A stretch of 64,000 bases of DNA, from assembly GCF_900168115.1 (NCBI RefSeq), contig NZ_FUZC01000002.1, positions 186,001 through 250,000 on the forward strand, written 5' to 3'. A program made the position numbers and the translations under genes. This DNA is from Salegentibacter salinarum. Lineage in GTDB: Bacteria > Bacteroidota > Bacteroidia > Flavobacteriales > Flavobacteriaceae. Positions within the stretch are counted from its first letter, which is position 1, and the number at the start of each line of letters is the position of its first letter. Positions 16,212 to 25,160 of this stretch are shown in pieces. The notes under the pieces are model-generated. The model was not told where the DNA came from. It ran no database searches and saw nothing but the letters and a program-made list of their open reading frames with translations.

Positions 16212-17618
16212 TAACCCCAGTTCTCTACCTTTTTTCAGCATTAATTCCCTTGCGGCTTCGTGCTCGTTAGGGATCTCACCTTCCAGAATTGCTTCTTTAA
16301 TAGTCTCTTTAATAATTCCTATTTCTCTTGAAGGTTTGATATTAAAAGTTTCCATAATCTCCTCACCGCTTACCGGAGGTTGAAATTGGCGAACGTGATC
16401 GCGTTCTTCTACCTCTTTCATTTTCGTGCGTACCACTTTAAAATTATTGTGATACTGTTTATAGCGCTTCGGATTCTTAGTAGTAATATCGGCCTCACAA
16501 AGCGTCATTAAATCTTCAATATCTTCCCCCGCGTCAAAAATAAGCCGGCGTACTGCAGAGTCGGTTACATCATTATCTACAATCGCAATAGGGCGGGAGC
16601 TCATCAAAACTAATTTCTGAACATATTTCATTTTTTCATTTAAGGGCAGACGAAGTCGTTTAAATAATTTAAAAACCATTTTTGCGCCCACAAACTCGTG
16701 CCCGTGAAAGGTCCAACCGATTTTCTTATGAAATTTTTTAGTCGGCGCTTTTCCAATATCGTGTAATAAAGCAGCCCAGCGAAGCCAGAGATCATCTGTA
16801 TTTTCTGAAATATTATCTACCACTTCCAGCGTATGCCAGAAATTATCTTTGTGTTTTTGACCCTCAATTTCGTCTATGCCTTCCAAAGCGGTTAATTCGG
16901 GTATAATAATATGCAGCAAACCGGTTTTATGCAGCAGGGAAAATCCTTTTGAAGGTTTTTCCGCCAGCATAATTTTATGAAGTTCGTCTGTGATCCTTTC
17001 GTTTGAAATTATTTTAATGCGTTTCTTATTTCTGGTAATCGCCTTCAAGGATTCCTTTTCAATCTTAAAATTAAGTTGCGTAGCAAAGCGAATCGCTCGA
17101 AGCATTCTTAAAGGATCATCAGAATAAGTAATGTCAGGATCCAGAGGCGTTCTGATAATTTTCGAATTTAAATCTTCAATTCCGTCAAAAGGATCCAGTA
17201 GATTTCCGAAGTTATCTTCATTTAAACCCAGAGCAAGGGCATTTATTGTAAAATCCCGCCTATTTTGGTCGTCTACCAGGCTTCCATCTTCAACGACTGG
17301 TTTTCTGCTATCTTTTTGATAACTTTCCTTTCGGGCGCCTACAAATTCGATTTCCATATCGTAAGCACGCAGCATTGCAGTGCCGTAATTTTTAAAAACC
17401 TGCACTTTGGGTTTGTGAGGAAGGATTGTTGCAACTTTTCGAGCTAATTCTATACCACTGCCTACGGCAACTATGTCAATATCTTTGGGCTCACCACGCT
17501 GTAAAATATGATCGCGAACAAATCCTCCAATCACGTAACTTTCGAGCTTAAGGTCTTCTGAGGCCTGGGTAATGACCCTGAAAATATTGTGGGTTAAGGC
17601 TCCTTTATAATTCTTCAC
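16185..17618 (-). CDS. cca: CCA tRNA nucleotidyltransferase with HD domain
   Basis: A 477-residue class II nucleotidyltransferase. Motif A is YVIGGFVRDHIL then KDIDIVAVG (metal-binding DxD); motif B is RRDFTINALAL; the template region reads DPLRMLRAIRFATQL and the ERITDELHKI helix follows. Around residues 255-300 an HD phosphohydrolase domain shows KHKDNFWHTLEVVDN and RWAALLHDIGKAPTK. It adds or repairs the 3'-CCA end of tRNAs; the HD domain may give 2',3'-cyclic phosphodiesterase or phosphatase activity as in E. coli Cca. The last residues derive from an ACTGCC repeat. Confidence 0.95.
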   Translation of the reverse strand: MKNYKGALTHNIFRVITQASEDLKLESYVIGGFVRDHILQRGEPKDIDIVAVGSGIELARKVATILPHKPKVQVFKNYGTAMLRAYDMEIEFVGARKESYQKDSRKPVVEDGSLVDDQNRRDFTINALALGLNEDNFGNLLDPFDGIEDLNSKIIRTPLDPDITYSDDPLRMLRAIRFATQLNFKIEKESLKAITRNKKRIKIISNERITDELHKIMLAEKPSKGFSLLHKTGLLHIIIPELTALEGIDEIEGQKHKDNFWHTLEVVDNISENTDDLWLRWAALLHDIGKAPTKKFHKKIGWTFHGHEFVGAKMVFKLFKRLRLPLNEKMKYVQKLVLMSSRPIAIVDNDVTDSAVRRLIFDAGEDIEDLMTLCEADITTKNPKRYKQYHNNFKVVRTKMKEVEERDHVRQFQPPVSGEEIMETFNIKPSREIGIIKETIKEAILEGEIPNEHEAARELMLKKGRELGLSVGSDHSQ

Positions 17619-17695
17619 TATTGTAATTTCTTTTGAAACTTTTTAATCGTTAAAGCTCTTTCATTTTGAGCTCTTTTACGTGGATTCTTAGGAAA

Positions 17696-17775
17696 CGTCA
17701 TCCTAAATTTAAGTCAGGATCTAGGTTGTAAATAGTTAAAAGGTCTTAGAAGCTGAAACAAGTTCAGCTTGACGT
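17696..17775. repeat. Palindromic intergenic repeat (GTCATCCTGAAC family), copy 5
   Basis: Runs from CGTCATCCTAAATTTAAG to AAGTTCAGCTTGACG, with AAGCTGAAACAAGTTCAGCTT forming an imperfect hairpin near the right end. It fills the gap between the threonylcarbamoyl-AMP synthase stop and the cca start. Confidence 0.7.
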
Positions 17776-17795
17776 AAAAAGTTTTCTAATGGCTC

Positions 17796-18365
17796 TTATT
17801 TCCTAATCACTTTAACCTTCCCATCGTTACTTAGTTTAATAATGGCAGAGGGTTTAGCCGATTTTTTATTTTTTTGCAAATTTACTACATAGTCCACACC
17901 TTCTAAAATTTCGGGGCTTATTTCAGCAAAGGATTCGGGGGTTTTTTCACCACTGATGTTGGCCGAAGTAGAAACGATTGGTTTTCTGAATCTTTTTGCC
18001 AAATCGTTACTAAATTTATCTTTTGAAACCCTAATTGCCAAAGAATTATCATCGGCTATTAGGTTTTCAGCTACTCGAATAGGATCATCATAAATAATCG
18101 TAGTAGGTTTTCGGGCAAATTTTAGAATATCGTAAGCAACTTCAGGCACGTCTTCCACAAACTGGTTCAGCATTTTGTAGTCTGAAACCAGGCAAATTAA
18201 CGCCTGACTTTCGTGACGTTTTTTAAGTTTATAAACTTTCTCTACCGCTTCAGCGTTTGTAGCGTCACAGCCAATTCCCCAAACCGTGTCGGTAGGGTAA
18301 AGTATAAGTCCGCCGCGCTTTAAAGTGGCTAAGGCGTTTTGCATTTCAGTTTTAAGATCTTCCAT
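17796..18365 (-). CDS. L-threonylcarbamoyladenylate synthase (Sua5/YciO/YrdC family)
   Basis: A 189-residue single YrdC-type domain. RGGLILYPTDTVWGIGCDA is the diagnostic N-terminal strand-loop with KRxxx-type contacts, and PIVSTSANISGEKTP is the second signature. It makes threonylcarbamoyl-AMP from Thr, bicarbonate and ATP for the t6A37 modification of tRNAs reading ANN codons. It lacks the extra C-terminal Sua5 domain, so it is closer to TsaC length. Its first 14 bases overlap the end of the GT4 gene, a translationally coupled arrangement. Confidence 0.9.
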   Translation of the reverse strand: MEDLKTEMQNALATLKRGGLILYPTDTVWGIGCDATNAEAVEKVYKLKKRHESQALICLVSDYKMLNQFVEDVPEVAYDILKFARKPTTIIYDDPIRVAENLIADDNSLAIRVSKDKFSNDLAKRFRKPIVSTSANISGEKTPESFAEISPEILEGVDYVVNLQKNKKSAKPSAIIKLSNDGKVKVIRK

Positions 18366-19467
18366 AAAGGACGTTTTTGTATTCTTGTAGTGTTTGTTGC
18401 GCCATTTGTTTTGTTGTAAAATTTTCTACCAGTTTTTTATGGGCATTTTCGGTAAAACGAGGGATTAACTCCTGGTTTTTTTCTAAAAACAGGATATGCT
18501 CAGCTAATTTTTCAGCATTAAAAGCATCGGCTAAAAGTCCGTTTTCTAAATGGTTCACAATTTCGGGAATTCCGCCCACATTTGTAGCAATTACAGGAAC
18601 TTTGTGGTAAAAAGCTTCATAAATTACATTGGGTAGACCTTCTACCCGGGAGGTTAAAAGGAAATAATCGAAAATTTTAAAGAATCTCGATGCATTGTCT
18701 TTAAAACCGTAGCATTTAACGTGGCCTTCCAGTTTTAGTCCTTTCAGACGTTTTAATAAATGCGGTGTTTCTCTAAAGTAAAATCCAATTTGTACAAAAT
18801 ACAGATCCTTGCGATTTTTAGTATATACCAGGTGGTGAGCGACTTTTAAAAAAGTTTCCAGGTCTTTTGGCCAAATATGATTAGCGATGTTTCCAACTAC
18901 AGTTTTTCCTTCAGGAATGTCTAATTCGGTTAAAAGTTTTTCCCTAGTAGTTTTAAATTGTTCTCTTTCTGCTCTAAATCCGTGGTAGATTTTAATAAGT
19001 TTTGAAGGCTCCTTTATATGCGCTGCAATTATGCTTTTACTTTTTTCCGAAACGCACAGGATCTTTTTAATTTTTGGATAATTGTATTTATAAAGTGTAC
19101 GTTTTCTATCCCGAATAGGGAAAGAGGTTTTTTTGCTGAAGATAAAAGGTGGAAGCGCTGTAAACTTATCTGCTATCACGGCAAAAGCCAATGCTGTAGG
19201 GTCGTGAATATGAATAATCTTAATTTTTCTTTCTTTCACGAGGGTCATTAATTTAATGACATAGCGGAAATCAAAATTGGTCAATATTGGCGTAGCAGCA
19301 TACGGCAGGTTATTCTTTTGGAGGCTTTTTTCAAATAAATCGCCCTTTTTACAGAGAATAAAATTGTTTACCTCAGGATTTGATTCTGCCAGTTCCAAAC
19401 ATAAGTTCTCAATATGTTTTTCCCCACCACCCCAGTTTCTAACAGCCGATAGATGGAGAATATTCAT
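18352..19467 (-). CDS. Glycosyltransferase family 4 (GT-B fold)
   Basis: A 371-residue glycosyltransferase. The N-terminus MNILHLSAVRNWGGGEKHIENL carries the Gly-rich acceptor-site loop of GT4 enzymes, and SRVEGLPNVIYEAFYHKVPVIATNVGGIPEIV near residues 280-311 is the E-x7-E nucleotide-sugar motif (EGLPNVIYE). No membrane segment is seen. It is the first of several surface-sugar genes to the right and overlaps the tsaC-like gene by 14 bases. Donor and acceptor are unknown; LPS core or exopolysaccharide is likely from the neighbourhood. Confidence 0.92.
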   Translation of the reverse strand: MNILHLSAVRNWGGGEKHIENLCLELAESNPEVNNFILCKKGDLFEKSLQKNNLPYAATPILTNFDFRYVIKLMTLVKERKIKIIHIHDPTALAFAVIADKFTALPPFIFSKKTSFPIRDRKRTLYKYNYPKIKKILCVSEKSKSIIAAHIKEPSKLIKIYHGFRAEREQFKTTREKLLTELDIPEGKTVVGNIANHIWPKDLETFLKVAHHLVYTKNRKDLYFVQIGFYFRETPHLLKRLKGLKLEGHVKCYGFKDNASRFFKIFDYFLLTSRVEGLPNVIYEAFYHKVPVIATNVGGIPEIVNHLENGLLADAFNAEKLAEHILFLEKNQELIPRFTENAHKKLVENFTTKQMAQQTLQEYKNVLYGRS

Positions 19468-19600
19468 ATTTGATTATTTGGAATGAAATTAATGACAAAA
19501 TTATGGTAAAAATTACAAATATTTTGAAGCTGATGTGTCGATTTGAAATCAATCAGTAAAACTAGCTTTTTATTCGATTTTTAAAAGCAAATAAAGGAAA

Positions 19601-20347
19601 CTATTTCTCCCCGGAATTTTGATCTTTTGCGCCCCAATGCACGGGTGCTTCTAATGATTTTATATAATACTCTTCTTCTGAAGATGGTTTAGCCGAATTT
19701 ACATACCAGGGAAGATGATGGCATTGATATGGCCAACCGGAACGCAGCATTTCCATAGATCCGTCGCGTTTTCCCCTTTTTGAAAATGGCCGGTAGAGGG
19801 CAAAAGTGGTATCTATAGGAGCGATAAATACATTTTTTTCTTTTGGAGTTTTGTAAAATTTTGATTCCCAGTCTATAACTTCCTGTTTACGATGGTAGAC
19901 ATCGGGCAAATCATCAATTTTTAATGAAAATCCTACTTTATGAACTTCAGGATATTTTTTTAACAGTTTATAGAAAGTTTCCATGAAATCATCAGGGCAA
20001 TCTTCCACAAGGCTTAAATCAGAATCAGTATAACAATAATATTCCTGAAAGAACCGATACCATAAACCACTACGCCATAGTGCTTTAAAACCAATATTCT
20101 TTTTTAATCTGTAAACTTTATAAGGGCAGGTCTGGTAGTAATCGAGAAGCGGAGGATAAGTAGATTTATTATCTATTATATGAATATTGTGATAACCGCG
20201 TTTTTCAAGATCGGATATCAGCTTTTTTAAGGTAGTGACCCGGTTATAATTATTTATTATAATCGGAATTTGTTTAAAATTTTTAGGTTCCTTGCCGAAG
20301 ATATTTTCAAAAAAACCTCGTATTTTTTCCTTAAAAACCTGCGCCAT
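19601..20347 (-). CDS. GT-A type glycosyltransferase (family 2-like)
   Basis: A 248-residue protein with the GT-A nucleotide-binding start IPIIINNYNRVTTLKKLISDL and the metal-binding DxD in YCYTDSDLSLVEDCPDD near residue 125. The N-terminal 30 residues are basic. The C-terminal part has LRSGWPYQCHHLPWYVNS and ends with an acidic/polar tail. It starts 3 bp after the DUF5672-like gene, forming a pair. It probably adds a sugar in the surface-glycan pathway of this block; the specific linkage is unknown. Confidence 0.85.
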   Translation of the reverse strand: MAQVFKEKIRGFFENIFGKEPKNFKQIPIIINNYNRVTTLKKLISDLEKRGYHNIHIIDNKSTYPPLLDYYQTCPYKVYRLKKNIGFKALWRSGLWYRFFQEYYCYTDSDLSLVEDCPDDFMETFYKLLKKYPEVHKVGFSLKIDDLPDVYHRKQEVIDWESKFYKTPKEKNVFIAPIDTTFALYRPFSKRGKRDGSMEMLRSGWPYQCHHLPWYVNSAKPSSEEEYYIKSLEAPVHWGAKDQNSGEK

Positions 20348-20350
20348 AAC

Positions 20351-21112
20351 CTATTTTTTTTGAAATTCTTCCTTAATTATGGGCATCCAGAAATCAATAA
20401 CCTTCCGTTTATTAAATCCGTGGCATCCAAATGGTAATTCGCCTGCATTTAATTTTAGACCAATTTTTGGTTTCCTATCCAGGGCAAATTCAGCAGCAAT
20501 TGTATAATCGGGAATGTTGAAATCGGGATAATGTTCAGGGACTTTTAAAGACCAAAACACGTCTTCAATAGCATAAATTTCATCTTTTTTTTCAAGTTGC
20601 TTTTCAATTACAGGCGCAAGTTCTTTAGAAATATGGTGAAAACTTTGAGTTTTACGCAGGGAAAGCCCTCCATTTCCCACCTTGTAAAAAATAGGTGCCC
20701 TTTTTTTCTTCTTTTTAGACTGAAAAGGCTTCAGAATCTTTGAAGTAAGGTTATTTGTGGCCAGCCAGGGTGCGCCAATATAATCGTAGTCTTTTTTACA
20801 CCAATCTTCTAATTCATTTTTAAAAATAAACGCATCCAGTTGATGAATTAAAATATATTCAAAAGCTAAAAAACGTTCATAAAAATGAGAATCCAGCATT
20901 AGGCTGTTATAACCGGAAATATCCTTAAAATAATGAGTTTCAAATTCCTCAAAAGTAATCCGAAAGTTTTTGAATGATTCTTTATTAAAACCTTCGGGAC
21001 AGGCAATAATAATTGGAAAGTCGCTAAGAGTTTTTAGGCATTGCTTAAAAGAAATCTCTTCCGTTTCAGACATTTTTTGTTTGTAAACAGGAATAACAAC
21101 AGCGACTTTCAT
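20351..21112 (-). CDS. DUF5672-like putative glycosyltransferase
   Basis: A 253-residue protein beginning MKVAVVIPVYKQKMSETEEIS, a GT-A-like first strand. The family-typical segment is LMLDSHFYERFLAFEYILIHQLDAFIF followed by WCKKDYDYIGAPWL, and later VGNGGLSLRKTQ and EDVFWSL. DUF5672 proteins sit in glycan clusters and are thought to be glycosyltransferases, but activity is not established. It is the first gene of the two-gene minus-strand pair and is divergent from the Kdo-kinase-like gene. Confidence 0.85.
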   Translation of the reverse strand: MKVAVVIPVYKQKMSETEEISFKQCLKTLSDFPIIIACPEGFNKESFKNFRITFEEFETHYFKDISGYNSLMLDSHFYERFLAFEYILIHQLDAFIFKNELEDWCKKDYDYIGAPWLATNNLTSKILKPFQSKKKKKRAPIFYKVGNGGLSLRKTQSFHHISKELAPVIEKQLEKKDEIYAIEDVFWSLKVPEHYPDFNIPDYTIAAEFALDRKPKIGLKLNAGELPFGCHGFNKRKVIDFWMPIIKEEFQKK

Positions 21113-21317
21113 TTCGTTTTTTAATCTTTAGGTGCGAATATAATATTAAATTCGTAGTTTAATTGTTCTAAAACCCATCCCGGTTAATCTTATATATTCT
21201 TTGAATTTCAAATCAATAAAAACAGTCTATTTCTGTAATATTCCTTTGCACTTCATACATTTGGATATATTATATCCTAAATTTGCGACTATAGCGATTA
21301 TAGCTTAATTAGTTTCT

Positions 21318-22061
21318 ATGAAAATTATAACTTCCGAAAATTACCGGCATCTCCAGGCTGAAATTGGAAATTTAATTCAAAATTTTAATGAAACCGGTAT
21401 CATGCTGGTTGATGGGAAGCGTAATAAACTGAAATTATTTAAGTTGAAAGGATTAAAGATTAATGTAAAATCTTTTAAAATCCCTAACGCTGTTAATAAA
21501 ATAGCTTACCGTTTTTTTAGGAAATCTAAAGCCGAACGCTCCTTTAAATATGCTGAATATTTATTGAGTAAAAATGTGGGTACGCCACAGCCAATCGCTT
21601 ATGTAGAAGAAACCATTGCTTTTTCATTTTTGCGAAGTTTTTATTTGAGTGAGCAGCTAAGTTATGATTTAACTTTTAGAGATATAGATTTAAGCAAACC
21701 CGGGCACGAGGCGATTTTAAGAGCTTTTACGCGATTTATTTTTGAACTTCACGACAAAGAAATAGAGTTTTTAGATAATTCTCCCGGCAATACATTAATC
21801 AGGCTAAATGACGGAAATCCTCAATTTTTCCTGGTAGATTTAAATAGGATGAATTTCAAAACTCTTAATTTTTCAGAACGAATGAAAAATTTCTCAAGGC
21901 TAACGCAGGATAAGGAGGTAGTTAGGATTATGGCTAACGAATATGCGAAGCATATTGATAAAAAGGAAGAGGAAGTTTTTGAGAAAATGTGGTTCTATAT
22001 TAAAAAATTCCAGGAAGGTTTTGTTCGAAAAAAAGCATTTAAGAAAAAATTCAAACTTTAA
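21318..22061 (+). CDS. Kdo kinase / WaaP (InaA)-family lipopolysaccharide kinase
   Basis: A 247-residue protein kinase-like fold protein. The catalytic loop reads FELHDKEIEFLDNSPGNTLI (D and N of HxxxxxxDxSxGN) and the metal-binding Asp is in FFLVDLNRMNF. The N-lobe has VKSFKIPNAVNKIAYRFFRKSKAERSFKYA with likely nucleotide-binding Lys and the KxxxS segment. This arrangement fits Kdo kinases that phosphorylate the single Kdo residue of the LPS inner core. TAAATTTG at 21278-21285 could be a -7 box. The block to either side makes an LPS-core role the best inference. Confidence 0.88.
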   Translation: MKIITSENYRHLQAEIGNLIQNFNETGIMLVDGKRNKLKLFKLKGLKINVKSFKIPNAVNKIAYRFFRKSKAERSFKYAEYLLSKNVGTPQPIAYVEETIAFSFLRSFYLSEQLSYDLTFRDIDLSKPGHEAILRAFTRFIFELHDKEIEFLDNSPGNTLIRLNDGNPQFFLVDLNRMNFKTLNFSERMKNFSRLTQDKEVVRIMANEYAKHIDKKEEEVFEKMWFYIKKFQEGFVRKKAFKKKFKL

Positions 22062-22084
22062 AGAGTCAATTATAATTTACAATT

Positions 22085-22936
22085 ATGTTTCAACATTATA
22101 TTCTTACACGCTTTAATTTACGGGCCGAAGACTGGACTACTACTAAAAATAATGAAAAAGTACTCACTGAAGAATGGTTAGAGGAACGCTTTGATCTATT
22201 TGAGAATTTCTGTTTTACTTCGGTGAAAAATCAAACTAATCAAAACTTTAAATGGTTAGTTTTTTTTGATATTAATACTCCTGACGTTTATAAACAAAAA
22301 GTAGAAGAGTACAGAAAAACTTACGATAATTTTCTTCCATTTTTTATTGATGGAATGAATAATTTTTTACCGGAGATTATAAATAATATTAATAAACTCG
22401 ATTCCCGGGAATATATAATTACTTCGCGTCTGGATAACGACGATTGTATTCATGAAAATTATACAGAGGTAGTGCAAAATTATTTTAGTAAGCAAGATCA
22501 CCAGGCCCTGGATATAATTGACGGTTATACCCTGGAAACAGGACAGAACACTCGCTTGGGTGTATTAACAAAATTGAATAACCCTTTTATTAGTCTTATA
22601 GAAAAAAAGGAAGATTTTAAAACTGTTTGGTTTCGAAATCGTCACGGCTCTTGGAAATATGAAAAAAATATGATCAGGATTGAGAATCAAAGACTCTGGT
22701 TAAGCATTATTCATTCTAAAAATAAAGTAAACAGATTTTCGGGCTACGGAAATGTAGATCCTAAAAAGCTTTATGAATTTCATATTTCAAAAGAACGAAC
22801 TGCAGAGATTATAGATCGTTTAATGAGCTTTAATTCGTGGAGATTTTTGAGCTTTAAAAACAGGGTGAAATTTACGTTTAAGCGGTATTATAAAGATTTA
22901 AAGACTTCCCTGGGACTTTATAAAAAAAGGAAATAA
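22085..22936 (+). CDS. Putative rhamnosyltransferase-like glycosyltransferase
   Basis: A 283-residue protein that starts MFQHYILTRFNLRAEDW, has WLEERFDLFENFCFTSVKNQTNQNFKWLVFFD, and the metal-site stretch YIITSRLDNDDCIHENY with DxDD. These match the putative rhamnosyltransferase family often seen in LPS and exopolysaccharide clusters. It follows the Kdo-kinase-like gene by 23 bp on the plus strand, so they are likely cotranscribed. The C-terminal 60 residues are strongly basic and may bind the membrane surface. Confidence 0.85.
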   Translation: MFQHYILTRFNLRAEDWTTTKNNEKVLTEEWLEERFDLFENFCFTSVKNQTNQNFKWLVFFDINTPDVYKQKVEEYRKTYDNFLPFFIDGMNNFLPEIINNINKLDSREYIITSRLDNDDCIHENYTEVVQNYFSKQDHQALDIIDGYTLETGQNTRLGVLTKLNNPFISLIEKKEDFKTVWFRNRHGSWKYEKNMIRIENQRLWLSIIHSKNKVNRFSGYGNVDPKKLYEFHISKERTAEIIDRLMSFNSWRFLSFKNRVKFTFKRYYKDLKTSLGLYKKRK

Positions 22937-22958
22937 GTTGAAATGAATCAACTCTCAA

Positions 22959-23990
22959 TTAAAATTTAAAATATCCCAGTTTTTTACGCATCTTATATTT
23001 CCTGATTAAGTTGAGTGGTTTCTTTTTAAGATGTGAATTATCTCTATTTAAAAATTCAATGCAAGCATCAAGTACCCTCTCGCTTGAATTACCATCTTTA
23101 TAAGGATGGGAATAATCGGCAAATGTTTTAATTTCTTTCATTAAATAAGCAGGTTTGGAAATTGCTTTTTCTAATGCAGGTTCAATTTCTGAAACCTGAG
23201 AAATATCTATTAAATATGGCCCGGGCATATTATTTTTAAAAGTAACTACGGGTTTTTCCTGGATAAGGAATTCAATAAGGGCAGAAGTTGTATCAGCAAA
23301 CATTATATCAGCCTTCTTAAATAGCGGTACGAGGTCTGTAGTATCATAAAACCTGAAATTCTCATTCTCCAGCGCTTTAAACTTGCTGTACACTTCATTA
23401 CTTAATTTGGGATGTAAAACAGCCATAAAATACCACTGATTTGTTTTAGAAAGTCTTTCAATTTCGGCTACTACCGCTACGTTTAAAGCGAGGCTGTATT
23501 GCTTAGTAAAGGTTGAAGCAATTAAAACCACCGGTTTCTCATTTGTGGTTGGCTCCAACGGAAATAAAGGGTCTAATTTAGACCAGCCGGTTTCAATAAC
23601 TTCAAAGTTTCTATGCTTTTGTTGTTTTTTCTGAAATGGAATTGTACTGGATGGTCCCTGGGTACAGTAAAGATCAAAAAAGCCACGAATTTTAAACTGA
23701 TCCGTGCCTTTTCTTTTGTTAGCAGGAAAACCGTGAAAAATCTGCACTTTTATTCCGGGTATAAAATCGGCTACACTATCGGTTATAGTAAGAACTATGT
23801 GCGGGTTGTAGGAAACCGCATCGTTTACTTCAGGTATTAATTCTCCATTTTCGGTAAAATATTCTTTGGTTTCTTCTACATCGCAAAACCACTTTACTTC
23901 ATAACCGCGCTTCAAAATTTCCTCCTGAAGGGGAGCGCCTATTGGAAAAGCGTAAGGATAACTTATATAAATTAAGAATCGATACTTCAT
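22959..23990 (-). CDS. CDP-glycerol glycerophosphotransferase-like protein
   Basis: A 343-residue GT-B-like protein. VQIFHGFPANKRKG near residue 81 is the HG-F/T-x-K segment of the family, and ADIMFADTTSALIEFLIQEKPVVTFKNN near 230-257 matches the (T/D)D-xSS-xxxE nucleotide-binding motif, here with TTSA. The C-terminal FADYSHPYKDGNSSERVLDACIEFL is the typical YKDGxSxxRV segment. In Gram-positives the family builds teichoic acid; in a Gram-negative of this group it more likely adds a phospho-polyol or sugar to a surface glycan. It overlaps the GT9 gene by one base. Confidence 0.88.
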   Translation of the reverse strand: MKYRFLIYISYPYAFPIGAPLQEEILKRGYEVKWFCDVEETKEYFTENGELIPEVNDAVSYNPHIVLTITDSVADFIPGIKVQIFHGFPANKRKGTDQFKIRGFFDLYCTQGPSSTIPFQKKQQKHRNFEVIETGWSKLDPLFPLEPTTNEKPVVLIASTFTKQYSLALNVAVVAEIERLSKTNQWYFMAVLHPKLSNEVYSKFKALENENFRFYDTTDLVPLFKKADIMFADTTSALIEFLIQEKPVVTFKNNMPGPYLIDISQVSEIEPALEKAISKPAYLMKEIKTFADYSHPYKDGNSSERVLDACIEFLNRDNSHLKKKPLNLIRKYKMRKKLGYFKF

Positions 23991-25051
23991 TATTTCAGTC
24001 TTTTCAGAAATTTATTTAGCCCGGGTATGATATACTGGGGTTTAAATTTTTCGTAGAGAAACGAAGTTTTTTTTCTAATTTCCTTTTTTGAGCACTGTTT
24101 AAAATCTTCTGGCATAAAATCTTCCAGGTGTACAGAAACCTGCGATATTCCATCATCATATACACTCCAGTTTTGCTTTTTTACCGATGGTGAAAAAATT
24201 GCGAAAGTAGGGATGTTTAATGCTTTGGCCATATTCACGGCACCACCTTCGTTCCCAATTAATGCGGTGCAATATGAAGTTAATGCCATAAATTCCCGCA
24301 AGCTTTCCCCTAATATATTTAAATGAATAGCTTTTTGGGTAACCGGGGCACAAAGTCGGTAAATATTTAAAGCTTTTTCTTCTTGTGAGGGTATATAATT
24401 AAAAATTAGATTACCATTGGTGAACTCCACAATATGATCTAGTAAAACGGCTAAATATTCGGGCGGATAGGTCTTTTCTATTGAACTTCCTAAAACCGAA
24501 ATCATAAAAAGTGGCTTACCTTCTAAAAGCCCTGCATTAGTTAACTGCTTTTTGGCCTTTAATTTTTCATTTTCAGTAAGATAAATTTGGGGTTTAAATT
24601 CCGAAGAAAAATTTCCCTTTAGTGGTGACAATAATTGAAGTCGTTTTTCTATAGCAATTCCGGCCGAACTTTTTTCCTGGATATTTTGGTTGAAAACATG
24701 GCTATAAAAGAAATGGGTATATGGTTTTTTATAACCAATCCTCATATCGGCTGTAGATAAAAAGCTTAGAATTCCGGTGCTAATTTTGGAATAAACATCT
24801 ATAACAACGGTATAGTTTTCTTTTCTTAATTTCTGCAGGAACGAAATGAAATTTACCGGAGATTTATTGCTTGTGTGATCATACTCGATCACTTTGTCTA
24901 TTACCGGATTATTCTCAATCACCGGGCGGGTATGCGGATAAATTAAGTAATGCAGCTCAGCATCGGGATAGTTTTTTCGAAGCGCTTCAAACAAGATTGA
25001 GGACGTTAGCACATCCCCAATCATTTTTTGCTGAATTATGAGTATTTTCAT
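23990..25051 (-). CDS. Glycosyltransferase family 9 (heptosyltransferase-like)
   Basis: A 353-residue GT9 protein. The N-terminus MKILIIQQKMIGDVLTSSILFEALRKNYP is the standard acceptor-loop signature (GDVLxTxPxxxxLR). SVLGSSIEKTYPPEYLAVLLD and TALIGNEGGAVNMAKALNIPTFAIFSPS correspond to the ADP-heptose-binding regions with GNExGxxxxA. ADP-heptose to LPS core is the family role; the exact acceptor is not known. It is translationally coupled to the CDP-glycerol transferase-like gene. A CTCCCGAAAGGGAG hairpin lies upstream around 25067-25080. Confidence 0.92.
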   Translation of the reverse strand: MKILIIQQKMIGDVLTSSILFEALRKNYPDAELHYLIYPHTRPVIENNPVIDKVIEYDHTSNKSPVNFISFLQKLRKENYTVVIDVYSKISTGILSFLSTADMRIGYKKPYTHFFYSHVFNQNIQEKSSAGIAIEKRLQLLSPLKGNFSSEFKPQIYLTENEKLKAKKQLTNAGLLEGKPLFMISVLGSSIEKTYPPEYLAVLLDHIVEFTNGNLIFNYIPSQEEKALNIYRLCAPVTQKAIHLNILGESLREFMALTSYCTALIGNEGGAVNMAKALNIPTFAIFSPSVKKQNWSVYDDGISQVSVHLEDFMPEDFKQCSKKEIRKKTSFLYEKFKPQYIIPGLNKFLKRLK

Positions 25052-25160
25052 AGGCCCCTTCCAGTCTCCCGAAAGGGAGCTGTTAATTGAATTTACTTTA
25101 TTTGGAACTTCCTGCCTTTTCCATTAGACAAACCTAATTTCCTCTCAAGGCGCGAGGTTT

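Noticed and set aside
21241-21300. Full promoter for the Kdo-kinase-like gene.
   Set aside because: TAAATTTG fits the -7 box, but the nearest TTG is only 14 nt upstream, too close for the consensus spacing.
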